A stretch of 64,000 nucleotides of DNA from Dietzia aurantiaca (lineage in GTDB: Bacteria; Actinomycetota; Actinomycetes; Mycobacteriales; Mycobacteriaceae). The DNA lies in NCBI RefSeq assembly GCF_021033825.1, contig NZ_JAIFXZ010000015.1, positions 43,350 to 107,349 on the forward strand, given 5' to 3'. The notes beneath the pieces are model-generated. The model was not told the DNA's origin. It searched no databases and was given only the letters and a program-made list of their open reading frames with translations. Below are positions 1 through 8,604 of this stretch, piece after piece (the stretch's first letter is position 1; every line of letters begins with the position of its first letter). A program made the translations under genes and the position numbers.

Positions 1-363
1 CTCCCAACGGACGTAGCCCATCCCCGCAAATTCAGTGTCGTGAGCGACGACCTGGGGGGTGAATGCTTGTCCGCCGATCTTCGCCGAGCCAGCGACATAT
101 GTCAGACACTCTGGGTGCAAGTCTTTGTACGCATACAGATTGGCATGAGTGCCGCTGCGACGGAATTCGGCGTCAACAGTCACAATGTCACCTACCTCTA
201 GCAACGCCGGAGTGATTGTCCGGGTCAGCCGCCAATTTTTGAGCTGCCCGTAATCTTCCCAATCCGACGCGGCATTGGCGACCGCGTTGCCACTGACCAC
301 AAGCGCAGCAGCCATCACCAGCGACCCGAAAAACACTACTGGCTTTCGCAACCTGTTCTTCAT
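1..363 (-). CDS. secreted protein, 3' end beyond window edge
   Basis: An open frame runs from an ATG at 363 to the left edge, 121 codons with no stop seen, so the C-terminus is missing. The first 30 residues form a Sec signal peptide (basic MKNRLRK, hydrophobic core, cleavage near ANA-A). The mature part (RTITPALLEVGDIVTV, then a Cys in HPECLTYV) resembles the N-terminal domain of the next gene upstream (523-2046: DRTVSEASPTYGDVVTV, then DVPPCFERVV). I infer a DUF11-like surface beta-domain. A GAAGGGG ribosome site precedes the start. Function unknown. Confidence 0.75.
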   Translation of the reverse strand, partial: MKNRLRKPVVFFGSLVMAAALVVSGNAVANAASDWEDYGQLKNWRLTRTITPALLEVGDIVTVDAEFRRSGTHANLYAYKDLHPECLTYVAGSAKIGGQAFTPQVVAHDTEFAGMGYVRWE

Positions 364-419
364 GTGTGCCCCTTCCCCCGGGCGTCATCGAATGTGTGGC
401 CGGGTGGGCCACATAAAGC

Positions 420-452
420 AGAACGGCGGGGCGAATTCCGCCCCGCCGTTCT
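420..452 (-). terminator. strong hairpin terminator after the Ig-like gene
   Basis: A perfect 14-bp stem (420-433 with 439-452) encloses the five-base loop aattc between the stop of the 523-2046 gene and the start of the 1-363 gene, both on the minus strand. It is followed on that strand by gctttatgt. A second, smaller inverted repeat (483-491 with 493-501) lies just after the stop codon at 523. Confidence 0.7.
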
Positions 453-522
453 AATGTTTCTGGGCGGCCACCCGATACTCTGCATGCCGTGTCACGGCAT
501 GAGGATCGGGTGGGCTTCGTCG

Positions 523-2046
523 TCAGCTACCAAAATTGCTCAGCGAGCCGAGCGAACCACTTGCGTTGCCGGCATCACTCGAACCGGTAAGCGAGCCGAG
601 GCTGCCCGAGTTCGGGCCGTCCGGATCCGGGTCTGGCCCCGGCTCCGGCTCCGGCTCCGGCTCCACGATCGCGGGTGCGATGAACGTCTGCGTGGTGGCC
701 TGCGAGGACAGGTAGACACCATGCCCGGAGAACACCGCGCGGACGGTACGGTCGCCTTCGGTGCTGGGGGTCCAGTTCACCGTGGCCTGACCGTTTCCAT
801 CGACAGGAGCCGTCCCGATCAGGGTCGACCCGTCGTAGAAGGAGACGGACCCGCCGGCCACCCCGGCGTCTACGGTCGCCGACAGCGTGATCTGCTCGCC
901 GACCTGGCCGTGAGGGATCTGCGCGAGCGTGGTGTTTGTGGCAACGTCATTCGGATCGGCGGCTGCCACGTTGACGCTTGTCGCTCCATTGGAGGGGTTA
1001 ACCCCGGTTCGTCCGGAGAAGTCGGCGTCGATGGTGCGCTCGCCTGCTGTCTGCGGGATCCAGTCGATGCTCGCGGCACCGTCGGCGCCCACGGGCGCGG
1101 AGCCGATCTCGGCACCTTGATCACTGAAGACGATTGTGCCGCCGGCTTCTGCCGGTGAAACCGTCGCGGTCAACTGCGTGACCTGGCCAACCTTCGCGCC
1201 GGCCGTGGCGTCGACCGACACGGTGGAATTCACATTGGCCTGCGAGACGGACATTGTCCTCACCGCGGACGCGGATCCGCCGTGCGTGCCGGTCTGAACG
1301 AAGCTCGCGCGGACTTCCTTGGTTCCGGGACTGCTCGGGGTGTAAGTGAGCGTGGCATGGTTGTTGTTCACCGTTCCCACACCAGCGGGCGCACCGTCGA
1401 TGGAGAACGCGACCTGGTCACCGTTGGGCACGTTGGTGGTGACGACGCTGAAGGTCACCTGCTGGCCGACTTGAGGGTGGGCGGGCTGTGTCAGGAACAC
1501 AGAGGTGCCCAGGCGTTTGACGTTGACCGTGGGCCCGAGGGACATGGAGCCGCGGTAACTTCCGGCCACGGAGGCGAACTCCGCGCCGCCTGTAGGGACG
1601 TTTCCGGCATTACAGAGGACGGTGTAGTCCGTCTCCATCCAAAACCACGGCCCAACACCGGGGCCTGTCCATCCCACACGGTTTCCGGAGAACGAGAACT
1701 GGCCGTGTGGCTCGGAGATGTGGGCGCCGCCGCTGGCCTGTCCATTGGTTGTTCCGACGACGCGTTCGAAGCACGGTGGCACATCGCTTCGCACTCCGTA
1801 GAGCAGGTCAGCCGCGCTGGTGCGCTGCACATTGGTCCGCACGGTCACAACATCGCCATACGTCGGTGATGCCTCACTTACCGTGCGGTCGATACGGAAG
1901 CTTGAAACAAATGCTCCTGAGAACGTTTGGCTCGCACTGGCCTCGGCAGCGGATGCCACGCCTGCCCCACCGACGACGAGCGCAGCCCCCGCCATTGCCG
2001 TTGCGCTTGCCGCGGCGACTGCCCGGCGGATTGATCTTTGCCTCAT
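523..2046 (-). CDS. secreted Ig-like repeat surface protein with Gly-Ser tail
   Basis: A 507-aa exported protein. Residues 1-33 are a Sec signal peptide ending VASA. Residues about 40-180 form a domain like that of the neighbouring 1-363 protein. Three bacterial Ig-like (Big_3-type) repeats follow at about 181-273, 274-362 and 366-455, each with a VGQ/VGE ... SF/F-D ... G ... F pattern. A Pro-Glu/Asp-Pro linker (457-479) leads to a tail with repeated GSLGSL motifs. Such repeats usually act as adhesive stalks on the cell surface. The start has a GAGGGG site 6 bases upstream. The Gly-Ser tail recurs in other exported proteins of this window and may be a surface-retention or modification signal (inference). 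Confidence 0.8.
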   Translation of the reverse strand: MRQRSIRRAVAAASATAMAGAALVVGGAGVASAAEASASQTFSGAFVSSFRIDRTVSEASPTYGDVVTVRTNVQRTSAADLLYGVRSDVPPCFERVVGTTNGQASGGAHISEPHGQFSFSGNRVGWTGPGVGPWFWMETDYTVLCNAGNVPTGGAEFASVAGSYRGSMSLGPTVNVKRLGTSVFLTQPAHPQVGQQVTFSVVTTNVPNGDQVAFSIDGAPAGVGTVNNNHATLTYTPSSPGTKEVRASFVQTGTHGGSASAVRTMSVSQANVNSTVSVDATAGAKVGQVTQLTATVSPAEAGGTIVFSDQGAEIGSAPVGADGAASIDWIPQTAGERTIDADFSGRTGVNPSNGATSVNVAAADPNDVATNTTLAQIPHGQVGEQITLSATVDAGVAGGSVSFYDGSTLIGTAPVDGNGQATVNWTPSTEGDRTVRAVFSGHGVYLSSQATTQTFIAPAIVEPEPEPEPGPDPDPDGPNSGSLGSLTGSSDAGNASGSLGSLSNFGS

Positions 2047-2321
2047 CTGTTCCCCTCGTTCTCTAATGCACTCCGCGCGACTTGACGACTGTCCGCCATG
2101 ACCTTCGCTCGGTGTGACGCGTGCAACAATAAACGATCCATCACTAAAAGAAAAGCCTTACCGAACAGCTGCCCTTTGCGCGCGACCGAGCTCGGAACCG
2201 CGGACTGACATGGGCATTCGTTAGCTTCGTCGCCTATCGGACAGCTGTACGACGCTCTAAGGTCTAAAGCAGGTCGTGCCGCGCCCGGCGACTGCCGAGG
2301 TGACATGACAGGCGTGGTGCC

Positions 2322-3416
2322 TCAGGTCAGCTCACAAGTCTCCAGGTTCACCGGCACAGTACGACCGGAAACGGTGACGGCAAGTCCGCCATCGGAACTT
2401 TCAATCCAACTCGCACCATCAACTTCGGCAGTGCACACTTCGCTACCTTTTCGGGTCACGATCAGCTGGGTCCGGCCATCGACAGCTTCGAGCCACACTT
2501 GGGAAGCGCCCACGGCGATCGGACTATCTCCGACCTGCGCTCGAACCGGCGCCTTTGCACCGGCCGAGGTTGAAGTGGGGGCTGTCGACGAGAGCGTCAC
2601 AGCCGGAGAATTTGACTTGGCGGGCGCTGAGCTCGCGGGCCCAGTCGTTTTCTCAGTAGCCAACTTCGTGCCGTTGCCGGTCGGTGACGTAGTGGATTCG
2701 CTCGAAACCGGACTGGACCGAAGCGTGCTGATCGGCGTCGAGCTCGGTGACGACGTCGCTGCCTCCGACCCGTTAGGCACGGCATCCAGCGCCGCCTCCT
2801 CCAAAGAGGTCAGCTCGTCAGACCTAACTGCGAATGGGATGCCATCGGGATTCCAGTCATATTGGTTCTCCCAGGGCTGATTTAGAAGAGTTGGATGGCC
2901 TGTTTGCTCACACTCGGTTCGTCCAGTCGCGTAATCCTTGAATGAAATCCGTTGAGTTGGAGTGGCATAACCGGACGATACTGCAATTCCGTTGACTGTA
3001 CGCACTCGCGCGTACAATACCTCGCGCCCGGAATCCCTAATACCGTTAACGCGCGTGGTCGTGCTCGGAACTGGATAACTTTGCCGTACCACTCCGTCAG
3101 GATCCCCGCTGCGCCAAGCAACTAATTCGAGGATATAGCCGGTGACATTAGGTACCGAATTCCAAACTATATCCGCGCGCCGGCCGGCTACCGAATCATA
3201 CCAAGGCGCATTAGTTTCGCACCGAACACTCGACGTTAGCGGAGTTGGGAAATAGTTCTGCGTCGCGATCCCGACCTTGGCTTGGCGTACATCATTTGGC
3301 GCGGCAAGTGTGTCGGCGGCCTGAAACATGCTGACGGCCACTACCACCGCGCCGCAGATCGCGATCGCGCCACGAAAAGCGATCGCCTTGGCGCGGAGCT
3401 GCTGAAACTTACTCAT
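2322..3416 (-). CDS. secreted protein of the SipW operon, function unknown
   Basis: A 364-aa protein, last gene of the minus-strand SipW operon; its start overlaps the preceding peptidase stop by 8 bases. Residues 1-38 contain a basic region and one hydrophobic segment ending LAAP, a signal peptide or anchor. Residues about 55-170 read like a fibronectin-type III fold (ADIVWNSVPNVTGYILELV ... VLYARVRTVNG). A Ser/Thr/Ala/Pro-rich linker (about 210-300) precedes a compact C-terminal domain with two cysteines (EVCTAEVDG, NLETCELT). It is probably an accessory or tip component of the exported fibre. No family recognised with confidence. Confidence 0.6.
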   Translation of the reverse strand: MSKFQQLRAKAIAFRGAIAICGAVVVAVSMFQAADTLAAPNDVRQAKVGIATQNYFPTPLTSSVRCETNAPWYDSVAGRRADIVWNSVPNVTGYILELVAWRSGDPDGVVRQSYPVPSTTTRVNGIRDSGREVLYARVRTVNGIAVSSGYATPTQRISFKDYATGRTECEQTGHPTLLNQPWENQYDWNPDGIPFAVRSDELTSLEEAALDAVPNGSEAATSSPSSTPISTLRSSPVSSESTTSPTGNGTKLATEKTTGPASSAPAKSNSPAVTLSSTAPTSTSAGAKAPVRAQVGDSPIAVGASQVWLEAVDGRTQLIVTRKGSEVCTAEVDGASWIESSDGGLAVTVSGRTVPVNLETCELT

Positions 3417-4014
3417 GACAGGCCTCCTCTATCTCGCGCGGAACCGCGCCAATTGTTGCGAAATCGTCGCCGGAATCAGCTTGAACTGGCGTCGCTTCCC
3501 GAGTCCGACCGAACGCGATTACGCCCAGTCCCCCGGCCAGCATCCCGCCGAGGAAGATCGCGACCGGACTGGACAGCCACGCCACCGCATAGCCGAGACC
3601 GTTGATGTGGAAAAAGACGCGATCGGCCTCACCAATTGAGTACGGCATGGGGTCGTCGGCAGCATTGGCGTCACCGCGCATCGTTATGCTCACCTCGCCG
3701 TCTTCAAATGGATCCAGTGCCGTCACGCGGTGGGTGACACGCACCCCACTCGGGTTGGTCATGCTCACCACGTCACCCACCTCCAACTGCTGCGCGGGCA
3801 CCGTCCGCGCCAACGCCAACGCCCCCGTTGTAATCGAGGGCGACATAGACCCGGACTGGAACACCAACGGCTTGATCCCCAGGAACATCGACAATGCGGC
3901 AGCGACAATGCAGATCGACCCCACAATCGCACCGATGTTCAGCGCCCACTCGCGCGCCCGGGACCGCGATGACTCCTGACTCTGACCGCTCTCGGCCTGC
4001 ATCATGTCGATCAC
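3409..4014 (-). CDS. sipW: SipW-type signal peptidase I (second copy)
   Basis: A 201-aa membrane peptidase of the archaeal/ER-like (SipW) class. Motifs seen: FQSGSMSPSI with the nucleophilic Ser, VTHRVTAL with His in place of the Lys of ordinary Lep, and the RGDANAADD box. Transmembrane segments lie at about 27-50 and 145-175. In Bacillus, SipW processes TasA-type fibre proteins, and the exported proteins alongside suggest the same role here. The start is a GTG at 4014 with GGGAG upstream, overlapping the stop of the preceding gene (GTGA). An ATG lies three codons in. Confidence 0.85.
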   Translation of the reverse strand: MIDMMQAESGQSQESSRSRAREWALNIGAIVGSICIVAAALSMFLGIKPLVFQSGSMSPSITTGALALARTVPAQQLEVGDVVSMTNPSGVRVTHRVTALDPFEDGEVSITMRGDANAADDPMPYSIGEADRVFFHINGLGYAVAWLSSPVAIFLGGMLAGGLGVIAFGRTREATPVQADSGDDFATIGAVPREIEEACHE

Positions 4015-4652
4015 CCCGCTCCCTGCGCGATGCTCGCGTTGAAACCGAACGTGACCCCGACCTGAGCCATCCGGCTCTCGATGGGAGCATCAGCGTGAAC
4101 GAGCGACTGGATGCAGTAGACGTCCGTGGTCTCCCCCGGCAGCTGCGCACCGGTGAGCAGTGTTGTGACAGTGGTGGCCGGTGCGGCCTGCGCCAATACC
4201 AGCGTGCCCGTGCAGGTCTGCCCGTCGGTGCCGCCACCCTCGTAGAGGCTTACCGTCATGGCCTGTCGTAGGCTGGTCGCGTTGCCGCGAGCCTGGCTAC
4301 CCGTACCGAACTGGGTCGTCAACTCGGACGTGACCAGATCCACCGAATAAACCAAGTCGACCGTGCCGTTGTTCTCGAGATTGACCATCGCGGCAAAACT
4401 CTGGCCCCGGCCGAGGTTCGGTCTCAACCCGAACGAGACTTCCGAATCCTCACCGTTGATGGTCAGGTCGAGAGTGTCCTCGGCGGTGCTGAACAGGCCA
4501 GTCTGCGCCGTCACCGTCTGCGACCACTGAGCGAGTGTTCCCACCGCGCCGAGACCGAAGACCATCCCCAGTGCGAGCGTTGCCCGCACCCTGGTCCAGC
4601 CCGACTCGCGCCAACGGAATGTGCGTGACAGTGCCCTATGCGGAGTCGTCAT
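4011..4652 (-). CDS. alternate-signal exported protein (SipW substrate type)
   Basis: A 213-aa exported protein between the two SipW genes. The N-terminus has a long basic region, then the segment RATLALGMVFGLGAVGTLAQW. This matches the alternate signal of RER_14450-type proteins exported with SipW rather than a normal Sec peptide with an AxA site. The mature part is beta-rich with two cysteines (TCTGTL, VYCIQS). I chose the ATG at 4652, not the upstream in-frame ATG at 4697, because AAGGAG sits 6 bases before it and the overlap with the preceding gene drops to 17 bases. Likely a fibre subunit or cap. Confidence 0.75.
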   Translation of the reverse strand: MTTPHRALSRTFRWRESGWTRVRATLALGMVFGLGAVGTLAQWSQTVTAQTGLFSTAEDTLDLTINGEDSEVSFGLRPNLGRGQSFAAMVNLENNGTVDLVYSVDLVTSELTTQFGTGSQARGNATSLRQAMTVSLYEGGGTDGQTCTGTLVLAQAAPATTVTTLLTGAQLPGETTDVYCIQSLVHADAPIESRMAQVGVTFGFNASIAQGAG

Positions 4653-5322
4653 GTCCGGCTCCTTCTTGCTGTTCATCATTACCAACCACCGCGCCATGAC
4701 TCACCTGTGCATCCTCATCGGATCGTGCGCGATCAACGATCAGCGCGGACTGCTTCTCCCGTGACCGGTCCCGGACTCCGCTGCCGAACACCCATGCGGC
4801 GTACACGATCAGGCTGCCGGCCACGATGGTGATCGCTACCGCCCGAGTCTTACCCGTGAGCAAGACGTTGACGCGCCCCAGCTGAGGCACCGAGTACCAC
4901 AGCTTCCCGCGAATCTGCTCCGGTACCAGCGCCCAGTCATCCGCCACATTGTTGGCATCACCCCGGGTGTAGATCCGTCGCTGGCCAGACATGTCGTAGT
5001 AGATGTCCGTGATCCGGTGGGTCACCACTGACGGATCACCGGAGTAGGGCTGGAAGGTGATCACGTCCCCGGCGGCTAGGTTCTCGGGAGCCGTAGGTCT
5101 GACGACGACGAGTGCGCCCGGCGCGATACGCGGCTCCATCGATCCCGTGAGCACCGTGTACGCCTGTGCGCCTGTTGCTCGCGGAACCACAACTAGAGCC
5201 AGAAGGATGAATCCGCACGCTATGAACAACAGCCAGCCGCCGGTCGTGCGCACCCACCACATCAGCGACGTTGACTCGTCTCGATCGGCGCGCGCGGTGG
5301 AGTCCTCGGTCGTGACGGTCAT
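4636..5322 (-). CDS. sipW: SipW-type signal peptidase I (first copy)
   Basis: A 228-aa membrane peptidase with transmembrane helices at about 21-46 and 160-185. Catalytic motifs: LTGSMEPRI (Ser), VTHRITDIYYD (His), TRGDANNVADD (Asp box). It shares the SipW/archaeal class with the 3409-4014 gene but differs in length and flanks, so the two may serve different substrates. I place the start at the ATG at 5322, which overlaps the upstream stop as ATGA; a longer frame from 5403 would run deep into the previous gene. The tail is charged and cytoplasmic. Confidence 0.85.
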   Translation of the reverse strand: MTVTTEDSTARADRDESTSLMWWVRTTGGWLLFIACGFILLALVVVPRATGAQAYTVLTGSMEPRIAPGALVVVRPTAPENLAAGDVITFQPYSGDPSVVTHRITDIYYDMSGQRRIYTRGDANNVADDWALVPEQIRGKLWYSVPQLGRVNVLLTGKTRAVAITIVAGSLIVYAAWVFGSGVRDRSREKQSALIVDRARSDEDAQVSHGAVVGNDEQQEGAGHDDSA

Positions 5323-5867
5323 TGCTGATCCGCCCGGAATGTGAAGACGTAGCTTCCGCTGAGCCCCGGGGTCAAAACCGTGCCCGCGGTTGTGGTCAGG
5401 CACAACACGTCCGTGGCCCCGTCTCCACTGACGTCAAGGTCAATATCAGCGGTGCTTGCATCGGTAATTTCGCCGCTGTATAACTCCGTTCCAGAAGTGC
5501 CGAAGGGCCCCGACGTGGGACAGTCACCCTCCTGAGACACCTGGGCAACACGCAGGTCGAGCTCCGGCGGGGTAGATCCAGCCGCCGCGGTCACCCCAGC
5601 GAGCCGGTAGCTGACGGGAATCGTGCTGTCATTCACCACTGTCAACGGGATCTGCGCCTGGCCTCCCGCGGCCATCTCCTCCTTGGTCAGTCCCGACACA
5701 TCGAGCGCCAACTGACCACTACCGGTGATCCGCAGATGACCGGTGCTGACCGTCGCGCCATCTGTGCTTTGAGAGCTACTCCAGGCAGCGTCGGTGAACT
5801 GCAACGAGGTGAACCCGAGCAGTACCACCGACGCCCCTACGAGCGCCCATGTGACATGGGACTTCAC
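5319..5867 (-). CDS. SipW-cognate exported protein (TasA-like)
   Basis: A 182-aa exported protein directly upstream of, and 4 bases overlapping, the first SipW gene. The N-terminus (hydrophobic segment, then DAAWSSSQSTDG, then STGHLRI) matches the SipW-cognate signal class: a hydrophobic stretch, an AAxxS cleavage region and a downstream TGxL element. The mature domain is Thr/Ser/Asp-rich with two cysteines (GDCPTSG, VLCLTT), consistent with a small beta-sandwich fibre subunit. Nine bases separate it from the 5877-6398 gene, so they are co-transcribed. Confidence 0.8.
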   Translation of the reverse strand: MKSHVTWALVGASVVLLGFTSLQFTDAAWSSSQSTDGATVSTGHLRITGSGQLALDVSGLTKEEMAAGGQAQIPLTVVNDSTIPVSYRLAGVTAAAGSTPPELDLRVAQVSQEGDCPTSGPFGTSGTELYSGEITDASTADIDLDVSGDGATDVLCLTTTAGTVLTPGLSGSYVFTFRADQQ

Positions 5868-5876
5868 AAAGAATCC

Positions 5877-6398
5877 TTACGGGGTGACCTGGGCCGGGGC
5901 GGTCTGCTGGAGTGTGACCGTGATGTCGCCGATTGCGATCTCCTCGTCCATTGACGCGATGGCTTCCTCATCGAAGGCGAGGGTGCCGCCGACTGTGACT
6001 TCTGTGCCATCGTCAGACTGATCCAGGTCTGCGAGCTCGCTGGTGGCGTCAGGTGTCCATGTCAGCCCCACCGGAAGAGCGCCAGTGGTTGCGTCCGTGG
6101 CGACCAACTCTGCCGTGAGGTTGGTTCCCTTGATCTCAAGCTTGTACGTACCCTCGAAGCGGATCGAATCGCCCGGAGCGATGGTGTCGGTCGCGGGCGT
6201 GAAGTCGCCACTCACCCCGGGGGTGCTCCAGGTCCAGCCAGACTCACCGGCGACCTCGGTGATGCGGAGGTGTCCGGTCTGCACATCTCCACCGCCGAGC
6301 GACGCATCATCGCTCCACGCCGCGTATGTTCCGGCACCGCCGGCGAGCAGCAGGGCGGCCGCGCCGAGGGCGATTGCGCCCTTGGTGTTCTTCTTCAT
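5877..6398 (-). CDS. alternate-signal exported protein, first pilin-like gene of the SipW operon
   Basis: A 173-aa exported protein. MKKNTKGAIALG, a hydrophobic core, then TYAAWSDDASLGGG and QTGHLRI form the alternate/SipW-type signal seen in the next gene, so the two are paralogues. The mature domain is acidic and lacks cysteines. The ATG at 6398 is preceded by GAGGGG; the frame extends to 6461 but that part lacks a ribosome site. As the most promoter-proximal subunit gene it is a candidate major fibre protein (inference from position). Confidence 0.8.
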   Translation of the reverse strand: MKKNTKGAIALGAAALLLAGGAGTYAAWSDDASLGGGDVQTGHLRITEVAGESGWTWSTPGVSGDFTPATDTIAPGDSIRFEGTYKLEIKGTNLTAELVATDATTGALPVGLTWTPDATSELADLDQSDDGTEVTVGGTLAFDEEAIASMDEEIAIGDITVTLQQTAPAQVTP

Positions 6399-6578
6399 GT
6401 TTCCCCTCAAGGTGATCGGTACCGTGCGATAAATCCGCCCGGACCAGCGGTGCGATGTCACTGGCCACGGGCCATCTCATCGCTCGTATATGACGGACTC
6501 AGGTCCGCCATCGGTCAACAGCGGATGCTGACGACCGAGTTCAGGAGCCCCGGTGCGTCCAGGGCTGGTTGTGGGCCT

Positions 6579-7307
6579 CTATCCGAAGCCCAAGGAGGGG
6601 CTGCCGAGCGATCCGAAACCTCCGCTCGAACCCGACGAGCCACTCGAGCCCGAGGCCCCCGACGACCCGTTCCCGCCAGGGGAGCCGATCGAGCCGGAGC
6701 CGAGAGAACCGCCAATCCCGGACGAGCCCGACGAACCGGCGGAGCCGGAACCGCCCCCGGAAGCCGGACGCTCCTGCAGGGTGATCCCCCAGTCCGGCGT
6801 GATCCGAGCCGATTGCTCCACCTCGCTGGAGGGCACGCCCACGTTGAGAGTCAGGAGCACCGACTCACCAGCGGGCAACGAGAACTCACTCATCAGAACG
6901 CCCGGCCCGGGAGCCTGCGCACCGGGCAGAACCCGCGGCTTTCCCTGGACACCGTTGACGTCGACTCGGAACCACGCACTGCCGCGATCGATCGACCACT
7001 TGCCGAGGTACACCTCGCCGTTGACCGCCGTGTCGCCTCTCACCCGGAGATGGAATGACGTCGAGTTCGGTGGGCCGCCCGGGACCGGGATCGTAGTGGT
7101 GTCCCAGGGAATGGACCCGACGCCGCCCCATGCGGTTCCGTCAGCGGAGTACTGCTGACGCTCCCTGTCGACTGGAACCGCTTCGCTGGGGGCGGCGGTG
7201 GCCATGCAGCCCGCCGCGAGGAACGACACCACCGCGGCTGAGGCGGCAACCAAGGGTCCTCGACGACTCCGTGAGCAGAGTGTGCGCGGTGACAACAGGG
7301 CGGGCAT
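6579..7307 (-). CDS. putative lipoprotein with long Gly-Ser tail
   Basis: A 242-aa protein. The N-terminus has a basic region, a hydrophobic stretch and a lipobox-like SFLAAGC, suggesting a lipid-anchored exported protein. Residues about 50-180 form a single domain (TSFHLRVRGDTAVNG, SEFSLPAGESVLLTLNV) with no cysteines after the lipobox. Residues about 185-242 are almost pure Gly-Ser with GSSGSS and GSLGS units. It lies 180 bases upstream of, and in the same direction as, the SipW operon and may share its transcript or promoter. Family unknown; a surface partner of the fibre system is inferred. Confidence 0.65.
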   Translation of the reverse strand: MPALLSPRTLCSRSRRGPLVAASAAVVSFLAAGCMATAAPSEAVPVDRERQQYSADGTAWGGVGSIPWDTTTIPVPGGPPNSTSFHLRVRGDTAVNGEVYLGKWSIDRGSAWFRVDVNGVQGKPRVLPGAQAPGPGVLMSEFSLPAGESVLLTLNVGVPSSEVEQSARITPDWGITLQERPASGGGSGSAGSSGSSGIGGSLGSGSIGSPGGNGSSGASGSSGSSGSSGGFGSLGSPSLGFG

Positions 7308-7776
7308 GACGAGTAACCTAACTCACACTTATTCGCCCGTCCAGGCCTACATCATTTTTTCTTCACGCGAGCAGATCTGCAGCGCCAAAGGCGCGATTCC
7401 CCAATATTCGCAGCTTGAACACAGCGAGGCGGCCATTGACAGCTTTACCATTCAGGGAAAACCTGTGGATTTACCGAGTTTCCGCCTCGACCATGGTGAG
7501 TACCAACTTATGTGGTGATTCACCGACATCGGACACCGTCACGAGCCCCACCTACGGACCCCGCCCGCGAACCGTCATGGGGTAAGGTCACATTTATCCC
7601 CGCCAGCTGTGACGTACAGCACAGCGGGAGATCTGGGGCTGTACCAACGGAAATCATGGCCTGGAGAAGCGAGGACCAGCCCCGCGTCCAGCGCCCACGC
7701 ACCCGCGACCGGCTCCGCCCACACCGTCGCAACCACCATTGCGCCGCCATTTTCGCCACGTCGAGAGGATCGATGA
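7308..7776. other. divergent intergenic region
   Basis: These 469 bases separate two divergent exported-protein genes. The stretch 7320-7510 is clearly AT-richer than its surroundings (including a run of six t at about 7355) and should hold the promoters. I see no RNA gene or convincing small gene in it. Confidence 0.5.
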
Positions 7777-8520
7777 ATGTCCGAGAACCGCAGGAAGACG
7801 GTCGCCCTGGGCGCCGCCGCAATAATGGCCCTGTCCGGCCTGACCGTCGGGACCGCCACCGCGAGCGCACAAGCCGCCGACACGTCCAAGTGCGCGACCA
7901 GTCAGAAGGTGGAGCGCAGCTGGGCCGGCTCACTCGGCACCAGTTACTACATCGAAAAGGAAGTCGTGGGCGATGGCACTGCGGCCCCCGGCGGCGAAGT
8001 GACCTTCCGGACCACCGTCAGTGGCGCCGGCGCGCTTGTGCGCGAGATCGTGGACTACCACCCTGCAGGCTTTGAGCTAGTCCGCGCCCGGGAGAGCGTC
8101 TGGAAGATCCTCGGCGGACAGTCCTGGGCCAACGTCACCGACGACGTACGGCATAATGCCAACAACAACTCGGTCACCCGTGCGAGTTCGGGTTGGACCA
8201 CCGCCGGTGGCGCGTATTCCACCCTCGAGACCACCTACAAGGTGCCCAAGAACGCGACCCCTGGCGACGTTCTCAACACCGGCGCAGGCACGGACATCGT
8301 GCTCGTCAACGGCGGCTGGACGGTCAACCCCATCAACACCTGCGTCACCATCCGCGAGCCCAACGCCGCAGAGGCCGTCACCGGCAGCCTCGACGGCATG
8401 GGCCTCGGCTCCGTGACCTCCGGATCCACCACCGCGGGCGGCATCTCGAGCGACCCGGCCACCTTCAGCTCCGACATCATCAACGGGATCGACATCGGTC
8501 AGCTCATCGGCCTCAGCTGA
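7777..8520 (+). CDS. secreted DUF11-like surface protein
   Basis: A 247-aa exported protein with a Sec signal peptide (MSENRRK, hydrophobic core, SAQAA site near residue 32). The mature domain (TFRTTVSGAGALVREIVDYHPAGFELVRA, then a TTYKVP segment and a late Cys in NTCVTI) resembles the N-terminal domains of the 1-363 and 523-2046 proteins. It ends in a looser Gly-Ser tail (GSLDGMGLGSVTSGST). The ATG at 7777 has AGAGGA about 8 bases upstream. Likely cell-envelope associated; specific function unknown. Confidence 0.75.
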   Translation: MSENRRKTVALGAAAIMALSGLTVGTATASAQAADTSKCATSQKVERSWAGSLGTSYYIEKEVVGDGTAAPGGEVTFRTTVSGAGALVREIVDYHPAGFELVRARESVWKILGGQSWANVTDDVRHNANNNSVTRASSGWTTAGGAYSTLETTYKVPKNATPGDVLNTGAGTDIVLVNGGWTVNPINTCVTIREPNAAEAVTGSLDGMGLGSVTSGSTTAGGISSDPATFSSDIINGIDIGQLIGLS

Positions 8521-8550
8521 CCAGCTAGAGGACAGCCGGCACAGAACGCC

Positions 8551-8594
8551 TCGAGCCCCTGACCCCCTCCTCGTGGAGAGCGTCAGGGGCTCGA
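8551..8594. terminator. bidirectional terminator
   Basis: A 13-bp perfect stem (8551-8563 with 8582-8594, tcgagcccctgac type) with an 18-base loop lies between convergent genes (7777-8520 plus and fadD19 minus). Confidence 0.7.
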
Positions 8595-8604
8595 AACGTA
8601 CGCT

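Noticed and set aside
2043..2306. Minus-strand 87-codon frame between two secreted genes
   Set aside because: No ribosome site, no domain, and it occupies the probable promoter region of the Ig-like gene.
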